Shown piece by piece: positions 17,406 through 23,841 of a stretch of DNA of 64,000 nt. The DNA is from Roseobacter sp. GTDB taxonomy: Bacteria; Pseudomonadota; Alphaproteobacteria; Rhodobacterales; Rhodobacteraceae. Under the pieces are notes generated by a model that was not told the DNA's origin, did not search any database, and saw only the letters and a list, made by a program, of their open reading frames with translations. The position numbers and the translations under genes are program-made. The stretch is from the NCBI GenBank assembly GCA_024636495.1, contig JAGXGZ010000071.1, forward strand, positions 1-64,000, in the 5' to 3' direction. Positions within the stretch are counted from its first letter, which is position 1. Each line of letters begins with the position of its first letter.

Positions 17406-17482
17406 GCGCGTTCGTCGAGGCGCAGGAGGTGGCCGAGGCCTATGCGCGGATGCTGGAATTGCTGGGGGGAGTGAGTGGTGCG
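17406..17482 (+). repeat. Direct repeat, copy 2 (gene remnant)
   Basis: A decayed copy of the 3' end of the secreted-protein gene (14673-14748), roughly 91% identical over 76 bases with one added G just before the old stop. There is no upstream part of the gene here, so it is a remnant left by duplication or insertion. It lies between two XRE regulator genes. Confidence 0.85.
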
Positions 17483-17487
17483 CTGCC

Positions 17488-17871
17488 TTACATGCCCTTC
17501 TTGGGGAAGAACCGCTCTTCGAACTCAGGGTGGACAGAAAGCTGATGCTCTCCGTTGTCCCACACATAAAAGTCACCCATCTTGACGCCGGTTTTTGGGC
17601 AAATCAGCTTCGCGACGGGCTCTGCCTCGAGCCGCTGTTCATGGGAAGTTGGCACGTTTACACCTCGCTCGTTATGAAGCTCTTTGATGCTGACGCCGAG
17701 CGCCTCTGCGATCTGTTCCAGTTTTTTGGCCGTCGGGGACGACTGCCCGTGTTCAATCAGGCTCACATAGCTTCGATCGATGCCCGCCTCAGCGGCAAGA
17801 CGTTCCTGGCTCCATCTGCGGGATTGCCTGAGGTTCTGGATATTTAACCCTATGAGTTCGGTTGCATTCAT
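17488..17871 (-). CDS. XRE-family transcriptional regulator (copy 2)
   Basis: A 127-residue regulator with an N-terminal Cro/CI helix-turn-helix (WSQERLAAEAGIDRSYVSLI) and a C-terminal domain (VAKLICPKTGVKMGDFYVWD) that matches the layout of the regulator at 17009. The repeated pattern of hydrophobic residues and W-D-(N/D)-G shows that they are paralogues. It begins with ATG (MNATELIGLNIQNL). A near-palindrome TTTCGACCGAAA lies 8 bases upstream, a candidate autoregulatory site. Confidence 0.85.
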   Translation of the reverse strand: MNATELIGLNIQNLRQSRRWSQERLAAEAGIDRSYVSLIEHGQSSPTAKKLEQIAEALGVSIKELHNERGVNVPTSHEQRLEAEPVAKLICPKTGVKMGDFYVWDNGEHQLSVHPEFEERFFPKKGM

Positions 17872-17878
17872 ACGCCGA

Positions 17879-17890
17879 TTTCGACCGAAA
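17879..17890. promoter_or_regulatory. Near-palindrome upstream of the XRE gene
   Basis: TTTCGACCGAAA directly in front of the XRE gene at 17488 is symmetric except at the centre. A site this close to the start would suit self-repression, but no footprint-like repeats confirm it. Confidence 0.3.
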
Positions 17891-18026
17891 CAACCCCGGC
17901 ACTCTACGGAATATATTCAACAAAACGCTCGCACCGTACTCCAACCTCTTGCTCGCAGGGCCCTCAGAAGGAAGGCTGAAGAACAATGAAGCAATATCAT
18001 TGTATTGATTACGGGAGGGATTTCTT

Positions 18027-18668
18027 ATGGTGAAGGGCTTGATCCACAAATTGCTCAGGGCGGCTGCGCTTTCGCTGGCGTCCTTGGTAACCACGCAACC
18101 CGCCCAGGCCTATCCGGTCGATTGTGCGATACTCCTTTGCCTCGCAGGTGGCTGGCCAGCCTCGGCCGAGTGCACGTATGCGCGCGCTGTGTTCATCCGG
18201 CGGATCACGCCATGGCCAATTGAGCCGCCGTTACAAATTTGGCGCTGTCCGATGGGGGTGGCCGACCGAGGTCCGTTGCAAAGTACGGCACCCAAAGTTT
18301 GGAGCGCCAGCGACCAAATTGGCCCACCTCTTGGCCAATTAGTCTTGGCGCAAGTGGTGGAAGGCAGCGCCGATATCGACATCAGCGGTTTGGAGTTTGA
18401 GTTCGTGCGCTCGATCCGCGTTTGGGATGTGCGGCAATACAGCCATCACGAACGTGGCCGCGACGATGATTGTTCTGAGAGCCACAACATGCGGCTGGGC
18501 ACCTATGGCGCGCAGGGTGAATTTGGCTGGCAACGCACGACACCAGCGGCCGCCCCGCAGTGGGTTCTGCCATCGCGTCGTTGCACGTCATCGAATTGGC
18601 GACGCGGGGTTGGCGTGGAATGGGAAGATCACGAAGGCAACCACGGATATGAGTGGGTGAGCTATTAG
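18027..18668 (+). CDS. Secreted protein of unknown function from mobile elements
   Basis: A 213-residue protein with a signal peptide (LLRAAALSLASLVTTQPAQA-Y). The mature N-terminus has a Cys-rich, Trp/Pro-rich block (VDCAILLCLAGGWPASAEC, RRITPWPIEPPLQIWRCPM), which I associate from memory with proteins carried by Rhodobacterales conjugative elements. The second half holds DIDISGLEFEFVRSIRVWDV and many Trp and His residues, ending EWVSY. No enzyme motif is evident. It may be a periplasmic partner of the transfer system; that is inference. Confidence 0.65.
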   Translation: MVKGLIHKLLRAAALSLASLVTTQPAQAYPVDCAILLCLAGGWPASAECTYARAVFIRRITPWPIEPPLQIWRCPMGVADRGPLQSTAPKVWSASDQIGPPLGQLVLAQVVEGSADIDISGLEFEFVRSIRVWDVRQYSHHERGRDDDCSESHNMRLGTYGAQGEFGWQRTTPAAAPQWVLPSRRCTSSNWRRGVGVEWEDHEGNHGYEWVSY

Positions 18669-18670
18669 GG

Positions 18671-18985
18671 CTATTCCCCGATGTCCTTCATGCGTTCCGC
18701 GATATCCCCTGCAATACGCTCGTATAGCGCAGCTTGTTTGTCTCTGGGTGAGCCGGGTTTCGGGCTTCTTCGTCGGATTCGTTTGGCGAGCCAGAATAGC
18801 ATTCGGGCTGCGGGATCGCTGATGTTTTCCGGGACTGGCGCAGGGTAGTTTTCCTCGAGGAGGGCGACCACCTCTGCGTTCATACTACGGTAATTGGTCT
18901 CGGCAGCGAGCCGTATCCGATCGCGTAGCCCATCGGGCAACCGTACGATGAATTTTTCCTGATTTTGAGAGCTTTGTTCTGTCAT
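18671..18985 (-). CDS. Arc-type ribbon-helix-helix regulator
   Basis: About 104 residues from the ATG at 18985. It has a ribbon-helix-helix motif (KFIVRLPDGLRDRIRLAAE, NYRSMNAEVVALLEENY) as in Arc/Mnt repressors, then a basic linker (AKRIRRRSPKPGSPR) and a C-terminal helix. It is divergent from a second RHH gene at 19069. Palindromes next to its start are likely operators. It probably controls excision or integrase expression (inference from location). Confidence 0.78.
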   Translation of the reverse strand: MTEQSSQNQEKFIVRLPDGLRDRIRLAAETNYRSMNAEVVALLEENYPAPVPENISDPAARMLFWLAKRIRRRSPKPGSPRDKQAALYERIAGDIAERMKDIGE

Positions 18986-18987
18986 GA

Positions 18988-19035
18988 TGGCACAGTGCCA
19001 TGAAATTTGATTGACGCAATAGTGGCTAACTGCCA
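18988..19035. promoter_or_regulatory. Twin TGGC-N5-GCCA operators between two RHH genes
   Basis: TGGCACAGTGCCA (18988-19000) and TGGCTAACTGCCA (19023-19035) share the arms TGGC and GCCA and lie 35 bases centre to centre, in the gap between two divergent ribbon-helix-helix genes. Arc-type repressors typically bind such pairs of palindromes. One site touches the start region of the minus-strand gene. Confidence 0.6.
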
Positions 19036-19068
19036 TAAATGGGTGTGATTTGAACCTGGAGGCGCTTC

Positions 19069-19263
19069 ATGAACAGTCGTAAACCAATGCAGCTTCGACT
19101 GCCGCAAGAACTCAAAGAGTGGATAAAGGCGGAATCCGATCGCAACGGAAACTCCCAAAACTCTGAAGTGATCCGCGCCATACGTGATGCAAAGGATAGG
19201 CGCTTAGCGCTTCGTCCTGTTGGGAAAATCAATATAGATCAGAGTGATAATGCGCACTGTTAA
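19069..19263 (+). CDS. Small Arc-like DNA-binding protein
   Basis: A 64-residue ribbon-helix-helix protein: strand KPMQLRLPQEL, helix KEWIKAESDRNGNS, helix QNSEVIRAIRDAKDRRL. The ATG follows GGAGGCGCTTC. It is the first of three plus-strand genes leading into the integrase, so it may serve as an excisionase-like or regulatory factor. Confidence 0.72.
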   Translation: MNSRKPMQLRLPQELKEWIKAESDRNGNSQNSEVIRAIRDAKDRRLALRPVGKINIDQSDNAHC

Positions 19264-19287
19264 TGGGGCGGGGAAGGATTCAAGGCA

Positions 19288-19479
19288 ATGACCAAAGCAA
19301 GTGTGCAGGCGAAAGCAAAGCAAGCGGCTTCGGCTTTTATCAGAGACGCGCGGGAGGCTGGCTGGCAGCGCGCAAAATTCGAAATTAGGCCCGATGGCAG
19401 CGTCATCGTTGATGCCAACATGGTGGCTGCTGAAGCGGCCGACGACTTCCTCAACGGTGATTTGAGAATGGGCGAATGA
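19288..19479 (+). CDS. Unknown small protein upstream of the integrase
   Basis: A 63-residue protein with a helical start (KASVQAKAKQAASAFIRDAR) and a strand-rich middle (AKFEIRPDGSVIVDANM). It overlaps the integrase start by 4 bases (ATGA), so the two are translated together. I recognise no family; short genes like this often precede integrases in Rhodobacterales elements. Confidence 0.6.
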   Translation: MTKASVQAKAKQAASAFIRDAREAGWQRAKFEIRPDGSVIVDANMVAAEAADDFLNGDLRMGE

Positions 19480-20507
19480 CCCGAAAGAGCCTCCCAAAAT
19501 ACGTCTATAACGATAGAGGGTATCTGCGTTTTATTCGGCGTTCGCGTAGCATCTCAGTCATGATGCAGGAGGATGCGGGCTCGCCGGAGTTTTGGGATCA
19601 CTACAATCGGTTGCTGAAAGGAAAGCCTGCACCCGCACCAGTTAAACGCAACTTTGAAGCGCTGATCCTCAGCTACTTCGAGAGCGACGCCTACGCAAAG
19701 CTGAAGCCCCGGACGAAATCAGATTACCGGCGATATATCAGCCACATTCGCGAGATCTGGGCGGAGAAAGATCCGGCCAGGATCGAAACGCATCACATTT
19801 ATGAATTGCATCGCGCCAATGCGGATCATTGGCGGCAGGCTAACTATCTTGTCCAAGTCATGGTCGTCTTGATGAACCACGCTCGATTGATTGGCTTCAT
19901 CAAGAAAGAGCACGGCAATCCGGCCAAGGGCATTCCACTATTCAAGCAGCAAAGCGACGGGTGGGAGCCTTGGCCTGATGATGTGCGCGCCGAGTTCGAA
20001 GCCCTCGCTTCCGACCGCGCACGTTTGGTCTACGAGCTTTGCATTGGTACCGGGCAGCGCATTGGCGATGTCGTCAAAATGCAATGGGCGCATTTTTCTG
20101 AAGATGGATTCGATTTCACTCAGGGCAAAACCGACAAGCCGCTTTGGATCCCACTCACAGATCGCCTTCAGGCGCACTTGAACGGGCTAGAGCGTCTTGA
20201 TGGAACCGTTGTTACCGACGTGAAAGGCAAGTCGGTCAATTATCGAACTGTCGCCGAAGAGATGCGCGCGATCAAAAAAAAGATGAAGCACGAGAAGGCC
20301 GCCTATTACAAAACGCATGGCTTGAGGAAAAACGCGACGATCGAGCTTTATCTAGCTGGATGTGATGACGAGATGGTCAAAGCGGTTACCGGTCACTCTG
20401 GCGTAGAAATGCTGAAAAAATATGGCGGGCCGATCCGGCAAAGAGCACTGGCTACTCGCGCCCAGGAGGCACGAAACCGCATGGACCGGGACAAGAACGG
20501 AACGTGA
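19476..20507 (+). CDS. int: Tyrosine-type site-specific integrase
   Basis: Recombinase that inserts and excises the element. The 343-residue protein has an N-terminal arm and SAM-like core-binding domain (about 60-140), and a catalytic domain with Arg195 (GTGQRIGD), Lys218, His281 and Arg284 (HGLRK), His307 (GHSG) and the nucleophile Tyr316 (MLKKYGG). All catalytic residues are present. It reads toward the tRNA-Cys gene, which marks the attachment site, and is coupled to the small gene upstream. Confidence 0.93.
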   Translation: MTRKSLPKYVYNDRGYLRFIRRSRSISVMMQEDAGSPEFWDHYNRLLKGKPAPAPVKRNFEALILSYFESDAYAKLKPRTKSDYRRYISHIREIWAEKDPARIETHHIYELHRANADHWRQANYLVQVMVVLMNHARLIGFIKKEHGNPAKGIPLFKQQSDGWEPWPDDVRAEFEALASDRARLVYELCIGTGQRIGDVVKMQWAHFSEDGFDFTQGKTDKPLWIPLTDRLQAHLNGLERLDGTVVTDVKGKSVNYRTVAEEMRAIKKKMKHEKAAYYKTHGLRKNATIELYLAGCDDEMVKAVTGHSGVEMLKKYGGPIRQRALATRAQEARNRMDRDKNGT

Positions 20508-20575
20508 AAGTTTCAACGATTGTTTCAAAAAATGAACGAAAGGAAACGAAAAATGACCCAAGTCATTGATTTTAT

Positions 20576-20649
20576 TGGAGGCGAGTATCGGAATCGAACC
20601 GATATACACGGATTTGCAATCCGCTGCGTAACCACTCCGCCAACTCGCC
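20576..20649 (-). tRNA. tRNA-Cys (GCA)
   Basis: On the minus strand the gene reads from GGCGAGTTGG to ACTCGCCTCCA. The acceptor stem GGCGAGT pairs with ACTCGCC, the anticodon loop is GATTGCAAATC with anticodon GCA, the T arm contains GGTTCGATTCC, the discriminator base is U as in cysteine tRNAs, and CCA is encoded. The 3' end faces the integrase, so it is the likely attachment site of the element. Confidence 0.95.
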
Positions 20650-20786
20650 CCGACCGCGTTGTCGCGGCATTTGCACAGGACCGTTAGGCCCTGATGCTTT
20701 TTGGCTTATCTCCACTTTTAACGGGTTTGTCTAGCCCAGTTTACCACAAACGCCAGACGAAGTTTCGCCGCTTTTCCAGACTGGAT

Positions 20787-21977
20787 TTATATCGAAATAA
20801 CCCGCTGTCCATCGTCTTCCGGCGCTTCGAGTTGCAGATGATGATCTTCTAGGATCAAAATGTTTTCAGACCCAATGATGTCGCTTTTGGTTTTATAGCC
20901 GATGACATCTTCGACCTTCATATCCGGGTTGCGCGCCATCAAGATTGTCTCTTCCGAGGAGAAATTCGTCAGCCCGCGTGCAAACTCGTTGCCGTTTTCA
21001 TCGTAGACATGCAGAACGTCGCCTTTGGAAAACTCGCCTTGGATCGACACAAGATCATCCCGCTCAAGGCCCCTATTTTTGCCTGAGATCAATGTGACTG
21101 CTGCGTTGGACACCACCAGCGTGCCTGCAACTTGCAGACGGTTGCTAAGCCAGACCATCAGCGGCGAACCGGTCTTGTCACGGGCCAAGCAACGGGTGTG
21201 GCGGCGTTCGCGGCGTAGCACGCTCGAGACAGGGGCGTCGATGATGCCATCGGCGATGATTGTCTCGACACCGGCGTTTTGCGCCATATTGGCGGCCAGC
21301 ATCTTGGTCATCATGCCGCCGCTGCCCAGTTCGCTGACACTTTTGGTCGATTCAAGATGTTCGCTGACATCTTCGATCTCTTCGATGAACTGCGCACCGG
21401 GTTCGGACGGGTCACGATCATACAAACCCTCAACGCTGGTCAGAATAATCAAATGATCAGCCTCGACCATCTGCGCTACCTTGGCAGAGAGGCGGTCATT
21501 GTCGCCCACTTTCAGATCGGTCGTAGCGATCGAATCATTTTCGTTAATGATCGGCAGGATGCCATTTTCAAACAAACGAAGCATGGTGTTTTTGATGTTC
21601 AGGAAGCGGCGGCGTTCTTCCATGTCCTCGACCGTAACCAGCATTTGCGCCACGTCCATGCCGTATTCAGATGCGACCTGACGGTAGGCATTCATCAGCA
21701 AAGGCTGGCCGCAGGCGGCGGCGGCCTGTTTGTCCAGAATGCCAGCATCTTCGGGACGCTTGCCGATCATATTCAATCCAAGCGCTACAGAACCCGAAGA
21801 GGTCAGGATGATCTCGTAGCCCTCGTTTTGCAAGTCGGCGATATCCGCCAACAGCCCGTTCATGAAAGCAAATCGCAGGGTTAGTTTCTCTTCATTCGCC
21901 AGCAGGCTTGATCCGATTTTAACAACGATACGTTTCTTTTTAGGCACAGGGAGGTCGCTCCGGGTTTGGTTCGTCAA
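20787..21977 (-). CDS. proB: Glutamate 5-kinase with PUA domain
   Basis: Phosphorylates glutamate in the first step of proline synthesis. The amino-acid kinase domain (about 15-270) shows VVKIGSSLLA, TSSGSVALG, NENDSIATTDLKVGDNDRLSA and SVEGLYDRDP; a PUA domain follows (about 285-375, VSNAAVTLISGKNRGLERDDL). At 396 residues it is slightly longer than usual because of an acidic, His-containing tail. No proA or obgE is adjacent, so it stands outside the common obg-proB-proA arrangement. It is the first chromosomal gene past the tRNA. Confidence 0.9.
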   Translation of the reverse strand: MTNQTRSDLPVPKKKRIVVKIGSSLLANEEKLTLRFAFMNGLLADIADLQNEGYEIILTSSGSVALGLNMIGKRPEDAGILDKQAAAACGQPLLMNAYRQVASEYGMDVAQMLVTVEDMEERRRFLNIKNTMLRLFENGILPIINENDSIATTDLKVGDNDRLSAKVAQMVEADHLIILTSVEGLYDRDPSEPGAQFIEEIEDVSEHLESTKSVSELGSGGMMTKMLAANMAQNAGVETIIADGIIDAPVSSVLRRERRHTRCLARDKTGSPLMVWLSNRLQVAGTLVVSNAAVTLISGKNRGLERDDLVSIQGEFSKGDVLHVYDENGNEFARGLTNFSSEETILMARNPDMKVEDVIGYKTKSDIIGSENILILEDHHLQLEAPEDDGQRVISI

Positions 21978-22107
21978 AATGCAAAACGCACATGCGGCAT
22001 GAATTGCTGCACAGCAGAAAAATGCGGTGATTCGGTGGCTTATAACATAGGGTCATGACCAACATGCAACAGTGCAACCGGTTTTGGAGCAAAGCAACGC
22101 CGATGCC

Positions 22108-22554
22108 TCAGGCCTTTTGCAGCCCCTCAAGTGCAATGCGCGTGGCCTTTGGCAGCTCTGCGGGTCGGTGGTCATTCCGGTCTACATAAACATGCACAAA
22201 GAAGCCTTCCGCTGAGGCGACATCGTCGTCGTTTCGAAACAATCCCAGCTCCATTCTGACCGAAGAGCGCCCTAGTTTGGCCACCCGCAACCCTGCGGTC
22301 ACGCGGTCGGGAAACTGCATTTCGCCAAAATACCGACAGCCCGTTTCAACAACAAGGCCGAAGACCGGGCTGGTCAAGGGATCAAGCAGCCCGCGTTCAA
22401 TCAACCAGCCGTTCACCGCCGTGTCGAACAGCGCATAGTGGACGACGTTGTTCATATGCCCATAGGCATCATTGTCGTTCCAACGGGTTTGCAGCGGGTA
22501 GAAATCTGCAAAATCAGCGCGTTTGGGCGCGACAGGACGCTCTGCCACTACCAA
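22108..22554 (-). CDS. Acyl-CoA thioesterase (4HBT, YbgC-like)
   Basis: Hotdog-fold thioesterase of about 148 residues. The catalytic region reads RWNDNDAYGHMNNVVHY, with the Asp and the GHMNN motif of the 4-hydroxybenzoyl-CoA/YbgC group. It is coupled to the upstream alcohol dehydrogenase: the stop of that gene overlaps the possible starts here (TTG at 22554, GTG at 22548). Substrate unknown; the pairing suggests that both act on small acyl or aldehyde metabolites. Confidence 0.85.
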   Translation of the reverse strand: MVVAERPVAPKRADFADFYPLQTRWNDNDAYGHMNNVVHYALFDTAVNGWLIERGLLDPLTSPVFGLVVETGCRYFGEMQFPDRVTAGLRVAKLGRSSVRMELGLFRNDDDVASAEGFFVHVYVDRNDHRPAELPKATRIALEGLQKA

Positions 22555-23708
22555 GCCGCCGTATAGATCGTATGTGCGTCAGCCTGAGTCACATCACGCG
22601 GGTTATTCACCAGCAATCGTGATTGAAGCATCGCATCAGCGGCCATTTTGCCAATGGCGTCCTTGGGTATGCCCACATCGCGCAGCCGCGTTTGCAAACC
22701 AACCCGAGCCGACAGATCCGCGAGGGCGTCGATAAACGCGGCAGTGCGTGACTGCGTGCCCTCAACATGGGCTAACTCTGGGAAGGCATCGGCAGCAATC
22801 TCGGCATAAACGGTGCCAGCATCGGGCGCGTTAAACCGTAACACATGGGGCAGAACCAGCGCGTTGGACAGCCCGTGAGGGATGTGGAACGTGCCACCAA
22901 TCGGATAGGCCAGCGCATGAACCGCCGCGACCGGAGAATTCGCAAATGCCTGCCCTGCAAGCATCGACCCCAGCAACATCGCACCGCGTGCATCAAGGTT
23001 GGACCCGTCCGCGACAACCGCTTCAATATTGGCACCAAGCAACCGCAAAGCCTCGCGGGCGAGCAGCTTGGAGACCGGATTGTTATTGGCGCTTTTCGAC
23101 GCATAGGCTTCGATCGCGTGCACCATGGCATCGATACCCGTCGCGGCGGTGATATGCGCGGGCAAGCCCAGTGTCAGCTCTGCATCAAGGATCGCCATGT
23201 CAGGCAGGATCACGGGCGACGATACGCCGCGCTTTTCCTCGGCCCCGACGGTGATGATCGACACGGGCGTCACCTCTGACCCGGTGCCTGCCGTTGTGGG
23301 GATCAATACCAGCGGCAGGCGTGGCCCTTTGGCCTGCGCGACACCCCACGCACCGTCCAAGTCTTCGTTCGAGCCAAGCAAAAGCGCCACCAGCTTGGCT
23401 ACATCCTGCGACGACCCTCCGCCAAAGCCGATCACGCCACTGGCGCCTGCTGCCCTGCCCGCCTCAACGGCCTTCATCAGCGTCTCACGCGATGGATCCG
23501 CCTCGACCGCATCAAAAACTGTGACCACGTGCCCCGCTTTTTCAAGGGCAGCAATCGCCGGATCACAAAGACCCAAAGCCCGCAGGCCGGGATCAGTGAC
23601 AAACAGGCAGTCTTGGCCCAGAAGGCCACCGGCAAGCTCTGCCAGACGCACAGCAGCGCCATTTTCGAAAACGACGGATTTCGTGGTATTAAAGACAAAT
23701 GGGGTCAC
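22548..23708 (-). CDS. Iron-containing alcohol dehydrogenase
   Basis: NAD(P)-dependent group III alcohol dehydrogenase. It has the nucleotide-binding GFGGGSSQDVAK and PTTAGTGSEVTP, and the metal ligands Asp and His in GIDAMVHAIEAY plus two His in VHALAYPIGGTFHIPHG. The GTG at 23708 is preferred because the protein then begins with TPFVFNTTKS as in homologues, with AAGG upstream; an in-frame ATG at 23768 and TTG at 23777 would add about 20 residues. About 386 residues is standard. It overlaps the downstream thioesterase. Substrate not predictable. Confidence 0.9.
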   Translation of the reverse strand: MTPFVFNTTKSVVFENGAAVRLAELAGGLLGQDCLFVTDPGLRALGLCDPAIAALEKAGHVVTVFDAVEADPSRETLMKAVEAGRAAGASGVIGFGGGSSQDVAKLVALLLGSNEDLDGAWGVAQAKGPRLPLVLIPTTAGTGSEVTPVSIITVGAEEKRGVSSPVILPDMAILDAELTLGLPAHITAATGIDAMVHAIEAYASKSANNNPVSKLLAREALRLLGANIEAVVADGSNLDARGAMLLGSMLAGQAFANSPVAAVHALAYPIGGTFHIPHGLSNALVLPHVLRFNAPDAGTVYAEIAADAFPELAHVEGTQSRTAAFIDALADLSARVGLQTRLRDVGIPKDAIGKMAADAMLQSRLLVNNPRDVTQADAHTIYTAAW

Positions 23709-23841
23709 GGGCGGGGCCTTTTTTATGAACGATCCGTCCCCGCGAAGCGACGCGGGGACACTCGGCATTAAAGGCAATATTAGCCCCCGCGCCTAGCCGT
23801 TAGTTCGGGTATTTCTTCCACCCTGCGAAACGCAAACGGTT

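Larger units (their letters stand above)
1..20579. mobile_element. Integrative conjugative element (right part), inserted at tRNA-Cys
   Basis: This stretch holds a VirB-type secretion operon, topoisomerase III, accessory genes, two RHH regulators and a tyrosine integrase whose stop lies 68 bases from the 3' end of a tRNA-Cys gene. An integrase beside a tRNA 3' end is the usual layout of an element integrated by tRNA-targeted recombination, and housekeeping genes start directly past the tRNA. I found no second copy of the tRNA 3' end in the window and no relaxase or coupling protein, so the left end must lie outside. Element identity is an inference from gene content; the exact attachment core is not determined. 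Confidence 0.8.

Noticed and set aside
20508-20575. ATGACCC...AAGTCAT inverted sequence before tRNA-Cys as a second attachment arm
   Set aside because: Short and without a matching copy elsewhere in the window; not enough to define an attachment site.
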